The translations under genes and the position numbers were made by a program. This document shows, one piece after another, positions 43,002 to 52,323 of a stretch of 64,000 bases of DNA. Source of the DNA: Halotia wernerae (GTDB taxonomy: Bacteria; Cyanobacteriota; Cyanobacteriia; Cyanobacteriales; Nostocaceae); assembly GCA_034931985.1 (NCBI GenBank), contig JAYGHB010000021.1:1-64000 (forward strand). The letters run 5' to 3'. The stretch's first letter is position 1. Every line of letters begins with the position of its first letter. The notes under the pieces are model-generated. The model was not told where the DNA came from, did not search any database, and saw nothing but the letters and a program-made list of their open reading frames with translations.

Positions 43002-43802
43002 GTGATAAACCTAACGCCTACCGAGTTAGAAAGATATAGTCGCCAAATGATGCTTCCGAATTTCGGCGAACTAGCTCAAAATCGCCTAAAATCAGCGACG
43101 GTTCTGGTTACGGGTGTAGGGGGATTGGGCGGTACGGCGGCGCTTTACTTAGCAGTAGCGGGCGTTGGGCGGCTGATTCTCGTCCGGGGTGGTGATTTGC
43201 GTTTAGATGATATGAATCGTCAGATTTTAATGACGGATGATTGGGTAGGTAAACCAAGAGTATTCAAAGCGAAAGAAACTCTAGAGGCGATCAATCCTGA
43301 TATCCAAGTGGAAGCAATTCACGATTACGTCACCCCGGACAATGTCAATTCTTTAGTCCAATCCGCTGATATGACGCTGGATTGCGCCCACAATTTTACA
43401 GAGCGCAATTTGTTGAATGAAGCTTGCGTGCGCTGGCGTAAACCAATGGTGGAAGCGGCGATGGACGGAATGGAGGCTTACCTAACAACGATTATTCCTG
43501 GTGTGACTCCTTGTTTATCCTGTTTGTTTCCAGAAAAGCCTGATTGGGATCGGCGTGGCTTTTCAGTTCTGGGCGCTGTTTCTGGAACACTAGCTTGTCT
43601 GACAGCGTTGGAAGCAATCAAGCTGATTACTGGGTTTAGTCAACCTCTGTTATCGCAATTGCTGACAATAGACTTAAGTCGGATGGAGTTTGCCAAGCGC
43701 CGTACTCACCGCGATCGCTCTTGTCCAGTCTGTGGTAACACCGCGCCTTGGAGATATGCTCAAGGTAAAACAATGGAACCCACAAGCAATCTTACAACAT
43801 AG
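43002..43802 (+). CDS. hesA: HesA, ThiF/MoeB-like E1-type protein
   Basis: The 266-residue product uses a GTG start with a strong AGGAGG seven bases upstream (42,990-42,995). It has the adenylate-binding loop VLVTGVGGLGGTAALYLA, the RQIL arginine segment MNRQILMTDDWVGKPR, and two CxxC zinc pairs (CLSCLFPE, CPVCGN). HesA lies in heterocyst nif clusters with hesB. By relation to MoeB/ThiF it may activate a sulfur carrier for cofactor or cluster assembly; the exact reaction is not known. Confidence 0.95.
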   Translation: MINLTPTELERYSRQMMLPNFGELAQNRLKSATVLVTGVGGLGGTAALYLAVAGVGRLILVRGGDLRLDDMNRQILMTDDWVGKPRVFKAKETLEAINPDIQVEAIHDYVTPDNVNSLVQSADMTLDCAHNFTERNLLNEACVRWRKPMVEAAMDGMEAYLTTIIPGVTPCLSCLFPEKPDWDRRGFSVLGAVSGTLACLTALEAIKLITGFSQPLLSQLLTIDLSRMEFAKRRTHRDRSCPVCGNTAPWRYAQGKTMEPTSNLTT

Positions 43803-43868
43803 GCGATCGCTACAAAAAAACTCACATTCCGAATCAGAACTAATAATCGCTACAGATTAGGAGACTTG

Positions 43869-44240
43869 ATGAGTGTTACTTTGACAGAAAAGGCAGAATT
43901 TCGTCTACGGGCATTTCTACTCGCTTCCTCTCCCAATGCTAACGACGCAACTAAAGGTATCCGCGTCGCTGTAAAAGATGGTGGTTGCAATGGTTACGAA
44001 TATGCGATCGACATCACCAGCAAGCTACAACCAGATGACTTGGTAATCGAGCAAGGACAGGTACTGGTTTACGTTGATCCCAAAAGTGCGCCGTTATTAG
44101 AAGGGATAGTAATCGATTTTGTCGAAGGGGTGATGGAAAGTGGCTTTAAGTTCACTAACCCCAATGCAAGCGATACCTGCGGTTGCGGAAAATCCTTTAA
44201 AGCAGGTGACTGTACACCTACTGGCGTACCTTGCACATAA
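43869..44240 (+). CDS. hesB: HesB, IscA-type iron-sulfur assembly protein
   Basis: The 123-residue product from the ATG at 43,869 (a TTG one codon earlier is less likely; TAGGAG is upstream) has the IscA cysteines: GGCNGYEYAID and near the end CGCGKSF. The segment VLVYVDPKSAPLLEGIVIDFVEG is typical. It is an A-type carrier of Fe or Fe-S clusters, here in the nif cluster, probably serving nitrogenase cluster supply. Confidence 0.95.
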   Translation: MSVTLTEKAEFRLRAFLLASSPNANDATKGIRVAVKDGGCNGYEYAIDITSKLQPDDLVIEQGQVLVYVDPKSAPLLEGIVIDFVEGVMESGFKFTNPNASDTCGCGKSFKAGDCTPTGVPCT

Positions 44241-44447
44241 ATAATTCGTAATTCTTAATTCGTAATTCGTAATTTTGACTGAGCAGCAATAATTACGTTA
44301 GCGAGTCTGTGAAAGTTATTACAGATTATTAATTACGAGTTATTTAACATTTCCCGTAGACGTACTTTGCACAGTTTCTCGAAGGCGGGAGCTACAAAAA
44401 CTTCGAGAGTTCAAGCTCATCTTATAAATTTTGAGGAGAATCGACAA

Positions 44448-44747
44448 ATGGCTACCTACCAAGTTAGATTAATCAGCAAAAAAGAAGACCTCGATACCAC
44501 AATTGAAGTCGACGAAGAGACTACCATTTTAGAAGCAGCAGAAGAAAATGGTATTGAGTTACCCTTCTCTTGTCATGCAGGTTCTTGTTCTAGTTGTGTA
44601 GGTAAAGTAGTTGAAGGTGAAGTTGATCAATCTGATCAAATCTTTTTAGATGACGAGCAAATGTCAAAAGGATTCGCCCTACTTTGTGTTACCTACGCCC
44701 GTTCTAACTGCACAATCAAAACACATCAAGAACCATATCTAGTCTAA
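44448..44747 (+). CDS. fdxH: Heterocyst [2Fe-2S] ferredoxin FdxH
   Basis: The 99-residue product from the ATG at 44,448 (GAGGAGAA upstream) is a plant-type ferredoxin. The cluster cysteines are C42, C47, C50 and C80 (SCHAGSCSSC, LLC). Location after hesA-hesB identifies it as FdxH, the electron donor to nitrogenase reductase in heterocysts, rather than the photosynthetic PetF. Upstream (44,260-44,445) is a long non-coding leader with AATTCGTAATTCGT repeats, which may carry its own promoter. Confidence 0.95.
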   Translation: MATYQVRLISKKEDLDTTIEVDEETTILEAAEENGIELPFSCHAGSCSSCVGKVVEGEVDQSDQIFLDDEQMSKGFALLCVTYARSNCTIKTHQEPYLV

Positions 44748-44853
44748 ATTATTGCTGTAGTTGTTAATCTCAGCAACCCAATAAATGATGAAGGGTGAAA
44801 CTTTGATAATTCATCCTTCATCTTTCATGTTTTACCTATTTTTAATAGTGACA

Positions 44854-45105
44854 ATGTTTACTCCTTTTAGTGTGACTGGCTGCTCATTAGAATTGCTGCA
44901 AGTGGGAGAACAAGGTATTATCACTTCCTGTAAAATTCAGGATGATCTACTCTTCAAAAAACTAAAATCATTGGGTGTAGCAACAGGCACTGTCATTACT
45001 TTAGAACAGCAATTTCCCTCTTTGATTATTAAAGCTGGAAAGATATTATTAGATGTAGAAAGAGAAGTTGCCCGCGCTATCTATGTTCGTATTCTTAAAA
45101 ACTAA
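44854..45105 (+). CDS. feoA: FeoA-domain protein
   Basis: The 83-residue product from the ATG at 44,854 (an upstream start at 44,785 adds unrelated sequence from a repeat) is a small SH3-like FeoA domain: PFSVTGCSLELLQVGEQGIITSCK, LKSLGVATGTVITLEQQ, and ARAIYVRIL. FeoA proteins assist FeoB ferrous iron uptake; standing alone in the nif cluster it probably serves iron supply in heterocysts. A strong bidirectional hairpin follows. Confidence 0.88.
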   Translation: MFTPFSVTGCSLELLQVGEQGIITSCKIQDDLLFKKLKSLGVATGTVITLEQQFPSLIIKAGKILLDVEREVARAIYVRILKN

Positions 45106-45113
45106 TACCGCTT

Positions 45114-45151
45114 AGATCCCCGACTTCTTTAAGAAGTCGGGGATCTTGTTG
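45114..45151. terminator. Bidirectional terminator between feoA and mop
   Basis: AGATCCCCGACTTCTT and AAGAAGTCGGGGATCT form a perfect 16-bp stem with one loop base (45,114-45,146). On the + strand a TGTTGTTTTT follows. The flanking genes converge, so it can end both transcripts. This stem also resembles a common dispersed cyanobacterial repeat. Confidence 0.8.
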
Positions 45152-45154
45152 TTT

Positions 45155-45364
45155 TTAATCAACAGCAACAATTACATCTGATGACTTAATCACAGCGTAA
45201 GCTTGTTTACCCTCTGCAAGCCCCAGCTTTTCGGCTGAAGACTTTGTGATGATAGATACTAGTTCTATTCCAGATGCTAACTCTAAAGTCACCTCTGTAT
45301 TAACTGAACCATTTACAATCTTTTTGACAGTAGCTTTGAGAGAATTACGAGCGCTGATTTCCAT
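45155..45364 (-). CDS. mop: Molybdenum-binding protein Mop (TOBE domain)
   Basis: The 69-residue product from the ATG at 45,364 starts MEISARNSLKATVKKIVNGSVNTEVTLEL and has SIITKSSAEKLGLAEGKQAYAVIKSSDVIV: a single molbindin/TOBE domain. Such proteins bind molybdate or tungstate and store it. Its place next to the nif cluster fits the Mo need of nitrogenase. It is convergent with feoA. Confidence 0.92.
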   Translation of the reverse strand: MEISARNSLKATVKKIVNGSVNTEVTLELASGIELVSIITKSSAEKLGLAEGKQAYAVIKSSDVIVAVD

Positions 45365-45751
45365 GTTTTGGTTTTCCTTGGAGTTATTTATACTAAAATA
45401 AACTAGCAAGCTTCATTTATTCTAATATATCTGAAGATCTTTATAAATGATTTATGATTCAAAATTATCCAAGTGATAATATTATAACTAAGCTCAATTA
45501 TTGGAACAAGCTTAAGTTTCAAAAATAAGTGATTAAAGGGTTATCTAAAATATCCCTATCTGAATGTTGAAGCTGGTTGTTATAGCGCATCAAAACCAGA
45601 CAAAACTATCAAAGAGCTATTTTTAGAACAACGAGAAGCTATAGCATAGCTATTAGTTAATAGACTCATTGTGAATTCTACACAACTTCAAGAATGGTGG
45701 GCGAACGCCTAGCATTTACTTTGCCACATAAATGTATAGGAGTCAAGGAAT
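45365..45751. other. Gene-poor spacer with possible coding remnant
   Basis: 387 bases without an accepted gene. A stretch of 37 codons from about 45,540 reads KGYLKYPYLNVEAGCYSASK and on to EQREAIA before a TAG; it looks protein-like but I do not recognise it. The region should contain promoters of mop and the ankyrin gene. Confidence 0.4.
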
Positions 45752-46240
45752 ATGGTTAATCAAGTAACTCAGCAATGGCTAATAGCAAACGGATATAACC
45801 TTCAAGCTTTAAATCAACTAGGTGAAAATGGCGATACGGCTTTAATGAAAGCTACAAGAGAAGGAGTTTATGCAGTTGTCAAAGAACTGATTGATGCCGG
45901 GGTAGATATCAATGCTAGAAATAGCGATGCCTACGGCGGGCTACGCCTACGCAATAATGCTTTGTGGTTTGCTTGTTTTGGTAATCACTACGAATTAATT
46001 AATTTGCTAATCGCTGCCAATATTAATATTGATAATCAAAATGATAATGGCGCAACTGTTTTAATGTATGCAGTATCAGCGGGTAAAACTGAAGTAGCTA
46101 AGTTACTTTTACAACATCATCCTAACTTAGATTTGAAAAACTTAGACGACTATCAAGCAATAGATTTTGCCAGCAATATAGAAGTTTTAAGGTTACTTAA
46201 AAATGCCACACAATCAGAATCAAGGAAAAGCTTATCATGA
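45752..46240 (+). CDS. Ankyrin repeat protein
   Basis: The 162-residue product has about four ankyrin repeats: NGDTALMKATREGVYAVVKELIDAG, NALWFACFGNHYELINLLIAAN, NGATVLMYAVSAGKTEVAKLLLQH and a last partial repeat. Codons for DAYGGLRLR at about 45,927-45,955 come from a common palindromic cyanobacterial repeat inserted in frame. Ankyrin repeats bind proteins. It overlaps the SagB-type gene by 38 bases, so they are cotranscribed. The binding partner is unknown. Confidence 0.9.
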   Translation: MVNQVTQQWLIANGYNLQALNQLGENGDTALMKATREGVYAVVKELIDAGVDINARNSDAYGGLRLRNNALWFACFGNHYELINLLIAANINIDNQNDNGATVLMYAVSAGKTEVAKLLLQHHPNLDLKNLDDYQAIDFASNIEVLRLLKNATQSESRKSLS

Positions 46241-47489
46241 TTCTACCAAGCATTCTTACTTATCAGTGCAGATCAATCCCAATTATGTAGATGCATCAAC
46301 TCAACCGATTGCATTTAAAGTTTATCCAAAATTTTATCGGCGGGTGAAATTCAATCTCAATAATCCTGTTCATGCTTTTATCTGGTTAACTAGTGCTGTC
46401 ACTTCAGAAAAATTAAATAAAGATGTCCCTGATAAACTGCGGGTAAATCCATCAGCAGGCGCTCTCTATCCTACAGAAGTTTATATCCAAATTCGCGGGA
46501 TAGAGAAAATGATAGATGGAATATATCATTTAGAAGTTGAGAATAATTGTCTAACACTAATCTATGAATTAATTGATGATGGTTTAGAGAGTTATATTAT
46601 ACCGAACAAAAGTATCAAAGGATTCATTTTTTTAATTAGTTGTGTTTATTATAGGTCTAGCTGGAAATATCAAGATCGGAGTTTGAGATATTGCTTTTTA
46701 GACGGCGGACACCATTTAGGTGCGATCGCTGCATCAGCTTATCTCCATGATAAAGATATACAATTAGTTTTTGACTTTGATAAACTCTCTCTCAATACAG
46801 ATTTAGGCTTTGAGAATAAAGAGTTTATTACTGCTTGTGCTATTTCAGGAGAAGTACAAGATCAGTCAGTCAGACGTTTAAGGCTGAAAGTTCCTTTTGT
46901 TTGTGGCACAGATTATTTTGAAGCTAATCAATTTATTGAAGATAGCTATCAAGTAACAGCGTTACAAAAGAGTAAACACCACAAACTAAAGCAGCCTCAG
47001 TTTAACTTTGACAAGGATAAATTTCAACAAACTGTTTGGAATCGGCGTTCTATTAGACGTTTCCGGAAACAGTTTATTTCTCAAGAAAACTATTTATATA
47101 TCTTGCAACAGCTTGAGCAACCAATACCAACTGAAAGTGGTGAGGATGTAGAAATTTATTCCGTCTTGCATAGAGTAGAAGGAATGTCACCTGGGTTATA
47201 TAAAGGTACTCTTCTGCTTCAGGCTGGTGATTTCAACGAACAGACAGGATACTTATGCATTAATCAAGCCATTGCGAGAGATTGTGCTGTGATTTTATTT
47301 TTTGTATCTGACTATACAAACTATCAAACTGCGATGCAATTGGCTGGGTTTTTAGGACAAAGGATATATCTGGGTAGCAACTATTTAGGGATTCAATGTA
47401 GTGGAATTGGTGCTTATTATGATAACGAAACTCAAAGATTCTTAGAAACAACCAAAGATATTCTCTATGCAATGGCGATTGGAATTTAA
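46203..47489 (+). CDS. SagB/ThcOx-type nitroreductase-fold dehydrogenase
   Basis: The 428-residue product has the two-part layout of SagB-type FMN oxidoreductases: an N-terminal part with YHDSTKHSYLSV, RVNPSAGALYPTEVYIQIRG and FLDGGHHLGAIAASA, and a C-terminal nitroreductase-like part with NRRSIRRFRKQFISQ and GSNYLGIQCSGIGAYYDNE. Such enzymes oxidise azolines in peptide natural products, but no precursor or cyclodehydratase gene is present here. Related genes occur in heterocystous nif neighbourhoods, so a role in nitrogen-fixing cells is possible. Confidence 0.85.
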   Translation: MPHNQNQGKAYHDSTKHSYLSVQINPNYVDASTQPIAFKVYPKFYRRVKFNLNNPVHAFIWLTSAVTSEKLNKDVPDKLRVNPSAGALYPTEVYIQIRGIEKMIDGIYHLEVENNCLTLIYELIDDGLESYIIPNKSIKGFIFLISCVYYRSSWKYQDRSLRYCFLDGGHHLGAIAASAYLHDKDIQLVFDFDKLSLNTDLGFENKEFITACAISGEVQDQSVRRLRLKVPFVCGTDYFEANQFIEDSYQVTALQKSKHHKLKQPQFNFDKDKFQQTVWNRRSIRRFRKQFISQENYLYILQQLEQPIPTESGEDVEIYSVLHRVEGMSPGLYKGTLLLQAGDFNEQTGYLCINQAIARDCAVILFFVSDYTNYQTAMQLAGFLGQRIYLGSNYLGIQCSGIGAYYDNETQRFLETTKDILYAMAIGI

Positions 47490-47507
47490 GTAGGAACATC
47501 AACAGCA

Positions 47508-47882
47508 ATGGCTAATAAGAAGTTTTATTTCAATGGTGATGACTCCCATCATATCCAGCCGACATCGGCAGATATTATATTGCGACAACAATTAGAGTAT
47601 TCTATTAGTAAACACTTTTACGAAGGCTGCGATCGCACAATTCAAAATCTTCTATCTAACTGTCGCTGGTATGTCACAACTCAAGCCAATGCTATGACAT
47701 TGGTAATTGAATGTCCCGATCAAGTTACTAATTGGCGTATTTTACAACAAATCGTGCCAATGGGGACATTACTAAACTCAATTATCAGCAGTGCTAAAAT
47801 CCGCGTCTGTCCTCCAGAAAGTCAAGGTATACCGTTTGAAATGAGGGTAGATGAACTTTCTGTTTATCGTGATTGGGCTTGA
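47508..47882 (+). CDS. Conserved hypothetical protein of the nif neighbourhood
   Basis: The 124-residue product starts MANKKFYFNGDDSHH and has CRWYVTTQANAMTLVIECPDQVTNWRILQQIVPMGTLL and IRVCPPESQGIPFEMRVDELSVYRDW. No membrane segment or signal peptide. It follows the SagB-type gene after 18 bases in the same direction and is probably in one operon. I do not recognise the family. Confidence 0.7.
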   Translation: MANKKFYFNGDDSHHIQPTSADIILRQQLEYSISKHFYEGCDRTIQNLLSNCRWYVTTQANAMTLVIECPDQVTNWRILQQIVPMGTLLNSIISSAKIRVCPPESQGIPFEMRVDELSVYRDWA

Positions 47883-47888
47883 TGAATA

Positions 47889-48362
<474 letters not shown>

Positions 48363-48596
48363 GGGATAAAACTTAATAGTTTAAATAGTTAAATCGACAG
48401 CGTGTATGAAGGTTAACTTGTTTTATACTTAGAATCTAAGTATATATTACAAATTAACTTAAATTTTAGAGGATAATAGGAAACACAATAAAGGAAGAGG
48501 CACACAGTTCCAAAATCTCTCAATAAGAGGGCGAAAATTCTCGACAACCTCTGCACTTACCTGTTTTCTTGATCGTTCTTAGTCTATTTGGACTAA

Positions 48597-48788
48597 TCAA
48601 TCTTGTACTCTACTTGGGTTCAGAATTTGGCCACGGTGCAGAAAAGCAAGAACTGGAGGAACTTTAAGATAAAAACTGGGATGCACCCATCTTGATGTGC
48701 CTGAGTATTCTTGGATTTGATCAAAATTATGATCTAAACTCTTGGTTTTTTCTAATTGAAATTTTAATTGTTTAAGCTCTTTTTTCAC
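48597..48788 (-). CDS. Possible short protein, weak
   Basis: A 63-codon frame overlaps the end of the DUF6464-like gene by 17 bases. The product MKKELKQLKFQLEKTKSLDH and following residues has a helical start and a mixed remainder without a motif. Translational coupling is possible, but the sequence has no recognisable family and may be chance. Confidence 0.25.
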   Translation of the reverse strand: MKKELKQLKFQLEKTKSLDHNFDQIQEYSGTSRWVHPSFYLKVPPVLAFLHRGQILNPSRVQD

Positions 48789-49098
48789 TACCAGCTAATT
48801 CTTTTGGTTCATAGTAACGGCAACTCTGACAAGGACCGGTGGGGTTGACAGCACAACGAATGTAGCCAGACTGGGCATTAAATTTGCAACTGATATCGCC
48901 AATGAGATAGCCTACTCCTTCTAAATAGTAGCGATCGCTTTCATTAGGTCGAATATTTTGCCGTACCCTTACTCCTGACAAATTCATTGCAGCTTGCCTC
49001 AACCGTAAGCGTTCCCGCAAATGGGTTTTGCGGATCACCCACAGGGAAATTAGGGACGGCAAAAAACCAATGGCAATCACTAAAAGTGTCTTTAACAC
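48772..49098 (-). CDS. Conserved cyanobacterial membrane-anchored protein (DUF6464-like)
   Basis: The 108-residue product has one N-terminal membrane segment (residues 3-22) followed by a basic stretch and a small domain with YLEGVGYLIGDISCKFNAQS, YIRCAVNPTGPCQSCRYYEP. The four cysteines (C-x9-C-x8-C-x2-C) suggest a metal or disulfide site. I recall this as a cyanobacteria-specific family of unknown function. Confidence 0.7.
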   Translation of the reverse strand: MLKTLLVIAIGFLPSLISLWVIRKTHLRERLRLRQAAMNLSGVRVRQNIRPNESDRYYLEGVGYLIGDISCKFNAQSGYIRCAVNPTGPCQSCRYYEPKELAGSEKRA

Positions 49099-49568
49099 CT
49101 TTCTTTACCTCTTTTATGCGCTGATTGATTGTCCCTGATGTTGCACTCTCGTTTTTTTTTGAGAGTGCAACTCCTAGGGTAGTTATGCCTCTTCGCTTCC
49201 GAAACTAGCTGCTCCCAATGCTGTGAAGTTGGGAAAGTTGTTGTGGATTGTGGCAGTGTGGCATCTAGAGACTTGGGGGAATAAGTACCAGATACCACTT
49301 CCATCAGCATAACTGTTACAACCTAAGGACTGATCTGTGGTTGAATCTTCATAATTTTAAGATTTTAAAAGATTTGTGGTTGCCTGGATTTGCACAAATC
49401 ATCGAACATATTTGCTTCATATTAGCGTCAAATATACAACTTTAAGCGCCAAACACCTGCGGCGAAGTTGTGACTAAAAAAACTATAACTATCGCTTAAA
49501 GAGTCGAGCAACAGAAGAATAATCACAGTTAATCGCTAGAATATTGGTGAGTGTTAGGGAAACTAGCC
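49099..49568. other. Intergenic region with a hairpin
   Basis: 470 bases without a supported gene. GTTGCACTCTC (49,140-49,150) and GAGAGTGCAAC (49,161-49,171) pair perfectly around a T-rich loop, 42 bases upstream of the minus-strand DUF6464-like gene; it may be a leader structure or an old terminator. A 72-codon minus-strand frame over this part looks random. Confidence 0.45.
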
Positions 49569-49745
49569 ATGTTAGAAAAGTACAACCTGCCACGGTACTT
49601 GCCCTCAGCCAAAGAACTACCTAACTCTAACGAAACGCCTATGGATAATCAACTGCAACAGAGGATTCAACAAACTGAACAACGCGCTCAAAGGCTAGCG
49701 GAAAAATTGCGATCGCTCGGCATAGATCCAGATCATTTTGATTAA
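49569..49745 (+). pseudogene. Uma2 family remnant: both ends joined, core deleted
   Basis: The 58-residue frame from the ATG at 49,569 begins YNLPRYLPSAKELPNSNETP, typical of the N-terminal end of one Uma2 subgroup, and ends QRAQRLAEKLRSLGIDPDHF, typical of the C-terminal end. The nuclease core between them (about 170-200 residues) is gone, with the frame kept. It is probably non-functional or a short leftover. Confidence 0.6.
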
Positions 49746-49774
49746 GTTTCTGTTGCGATTATTCAATCCCTTAA

Positions 49775-50371
49775 TTATTTTTCCTTAGTTATTATCTGAC
49801 TATATTCAGTCACACTATCATGTTGGTCAGCCATTCGCGCATATTTTGCTAATAAATCCAAATTTAAATCAGGCAATAAAGTACTTATAGGAACTTTTAT
49901 ATAGTTGTCACCTTGCAAACAATAAACTGATAATAAACCATCTTCCCAAAACCAAACTTCAGGTACTCGCAACCGCTGATAAATTTCTAGCTTATTAATT
50001 CCGCCACTCGTGACAGTTATTTCCAAAATTAAATCGGGAATAGGTTTTTTTGTTCCTAAATTATAGGACTCATCGGGTTCTCGTCGCGTTTTGTCTTCCT
50101 TTTTACCTATGGTTGCACTTCCCCGTGCATAAAAGCGGATATTCTTCGTCCGCATATAAACTTCCAATAACATCGCCAGAGTTTTTTTATTGTCCTCATG
50201 GTCATCAGAAAGTGGGGACATAATTTCGAGAATATCATCTAAATAAGTTAGTCGGGCGCTTGTCCCTGCAAGGGCGACATCAAGCTGTTCTAACTGTTCC
50301 CAACTGACATTGTACAGAAGAACGTAGGAAGTCTCAGAAGTCGTAGGTTTTTCCAGTACAGGGGAAGACAT
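49775..50371 (-). CDS. Uma2 family putative endonuclease
   Basis: The 198-residue product has YLDDILEIMSPLSDDHEDNKK (conserved acidic/H region), a variable middle, and PIPDLILEITVTSGGINKLEIYQRLRVPEVWFWEDGLLSVY with the D-x4-E acidic pair. It is a third subgroup of the family in this window. No neighbour suggests its role. Confidence 0.85.
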   Translation of the reverse strand: MSSPVLEKPTTSETSYVLLYNVSWEQLEQLDVALAGTSARLTYLDDILEIMSPLSDDHEDNKKTLAMLLEVYMRTKNIRFYARGSATIGKKEDKTRREPDESYNLGTKKPIPDLILEITVTSGGINKLEIYQRLRVPEVWFWEDGLLSVYCLQGDNYIKVPISTLLPDLNLDLLAKYARMADQHDSVTEYSQIITKEK

Positions 50372-50631
50372 AAGTTAAACCATAGAGTGACTTGTTTCTA
50401 TCATAGAATAATGAAAAGGGTGTAGGGGAAGGGTTTAAAAGGGAACTCTTAACGGGCAACAGGCAACAGGGAAATCCCCATACTTAAAAGTAGAGGATTT
50501 GTATCAGGACGTATTGAAACTTCGTTGCTTGCGCCATCTCGTTTCAAATACTTCGTTTTTTTCGTCAAGAAGAATTTTTTGACAACAATTTTACCTACCT
50601 TGACAGGGTTACCTCTAATGCCTCCTAATCC

Positions 50632-52323
50632 CTACGGAACTGTTACTAAATAAGGTGAGGGAATTGGTTGGACACGTCCAGCATTAACTAGTGCTTGGTA
50701 AACAAAAGCAGCAACTTCTGCCCTAGTCGCCTCGCGATTCGGATTGAGTTGTTTAACTGTGGGATAGTTGACTACTAGTTGCCGTGCAGTCGCTGCTGCT
50801 ACTGGAGCAGTTGCATAACTAGGAATCTGCGCAGTATCGGTGTAAAAGGAAATCACACTTGGATTACTCGCTGTTAAGCCTAGGCCATTTGCTAAGGAAA
50901 CTAAAGCCTGCACCCTAGGAATTTTCTGCTGTGGTTTAAATGTACCACCAGGATAGCCAGAGAGAAATTCACTCTGGTAAGCAGATTGAATTGCAGCATA
51001 AGCCCAGAAATCACTTTTCACATCCTTAAAATCAATCACTGAGCGTTTAGCTGGTGGTTTCAAGGCTTTGGTGACAATTGCGGCAAATTGGGCGCGAGTT
51101 ACAGGTTCATTGGGCCTAAATGTACCATCAGGAAAGCCAGCAATGATATTTTGGGAAGCTAAAGCTGCGATGTAACTTTTTGCCCAGTAATTTGCGGGTA
51201 CATCTTTGAAGGCGACAGGCCCTGAAGGTGGCTCAACAGTAGCTGCAACAAAATCTACTTGACCAGAAATCTTTTTTTGATCGATATCGTTACCAATAGC
51301 GACAATCGTATTAGTCTTGGTAGCGTTGTTTAGGTCATAACGAGTGTTACTGCGGATGAGATTACCACCAGGATCTTCGTTAGTACCAAGGTTGGGCAGA
51401 GCATTAACAGTCGCGACAATGCCATCTTGAGTATTGTTCTGAATTACATTCTTACGCAGTACGGGCTGAGCAGATTCTGAAATATAAATCCCGACTTTGT
51501 TTTGGATGATCTGGTTTTCGGCAATTAGAGGTGTAGAAAGACCACCAATTGCCAGACCAAAACCAGTATCTTGAAACAAGTTATTGCGAATTTCTCCTTG
51601 GGCAGATTTAGCTACTGAAACCCCCTGACCCTTGTTTTGTACAAAGAGGTTATTTTCAATTTTGGGATTACCTGTACCCGTTACAAAAACACCTTCTCTA
51701 CCGTTGTTAGTAAAAGTACTGTTTTTGATAGTAGGATTAGTTGATTCTACCCATACGCCTGTACCCCGCTGAGTTGGATTGGTGACTGTAACACCTGTGA
51801 CAGTTGTATCTTGGTCGCCAAGGATTGTAATATCTTGTCTGGCAAAAGTCCGACTGGTATAAAAACCACTACCTGTAATTAATACTCCTTGACCTTTAGT
51901 GGTTTCATCACCTTGCAGTGTCAACCCTGGTTTAAGTAAAAGTGGAAATTGTTCTCCGCTTTCACTGTTATAAGTACCAGGTGCAAGTTGAATGATAGTA
52001 CCTGGTTGGGCTTGGCTAATGGCGAAGGTAATAGTTTTATAAGGTGTTGCTTGTGTTGTAGTAGCACCAGCAGTATCTGCACCAGTGGTTGGGTTCACAT
52101 ACATCACTGTTGCAGTTGCGGGAACTTGCGCCATTAAAGTTGGGGCGATCGCTTGTTGGTTGGTGATACCAGCATTCGCTTCTTTAGACAGTAATGTAGA
52201 TCCAGCAGAAATCAATAACAAAGCCGTGAGTCCGGCTCGTAAAGGTAACTTAGATCCGATAATCAGACTCGAAAGAGGGTGAAAATTTTTTGCTGAAGAA
52301 CAGTGAAAACCCAGATATTTCAT
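50632..52323 (-). CDS. Secreted beta-helix protein with C-terminal SLH domains
   Basis: The 563-residue product has a signal sequence (residues 1-52, ending near EANAG), a DUF1565/right-handed beta-helix domain (about 75-370: YVNPTTGADTAG, TPYKTITFAISQAQPGTIIQLAPGTY, then repeated NPTIKNSTFTNNGREGVFV-like turns), and two to three SLH units (FKDVPANYWAKSYIAALASQNIIAGFPDGTFRP... and FKDVKSDFWAYAAIQSAY...LSGYPGGTFKP). SLH domains bind cell-wall polymer in cyanobacterial outer-envelope proteins. Likely a periplasmic or surface protein. Confidence 0.9.
   Translation of the reverse strand: MKYLGFHCSSAKNFHPLSSLIIGSKLPLRAGLTALLLISAGSTLLSKEANAGITNQQAIAPTLMAQVPATATVMYVNPTTGADTAGATTTQATPYKTITFAISQAQPGTIIQLAPGTYNSESGEQFPLLLKPGLTLQGDETTKGQGVLITGSGFYTSRTFARQDITILGDQDTTVTGVTVTNPTQRGTGVWVESTNPTIKNSTFTNNGREGVFVTGTGNPKIENNLFVQNKGQGVSVAKSAQGEIRNNLFQDTGFGLAIGGLSTPLIAENQIIQNKVGIYISESAQPVLRKNVIQNNTQDGIVATVNALPNLGTNEDPGGNLIRSNTRYDLNNATKTNTIVAIGNDIDQKKISGQVDFVAATVEPPSGPVAFKDVPANYWAKSYIAALASQNIIAGFPDGTFRPNEPVTRAQFAAIVTKALKPPAKRSVIDFKDVKSDFWAYAAIQSAYQSEFLSGYPGGTFKPQQKIPRVQALVSLANGLGLTASNPSVISFYTDTAQIPSYATAPVAAATARQLVVNYPTVKQLNPNREATRAEVAAFVYQALVNAGRVQPIPSPYLVTVP

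Noticed and set aside
49092..49310. Minus-strand 72-codon frame
   Set aside because: No motif, overlaps the DUF6464-like gene start and a hairpin; looks random.
50860..50880. GGATTACTCG, similar to the nifD recombination core
   Set aside because: It differs from GGATTACTCCG and lies in the coding sequence of the SLH protein; not an att site.
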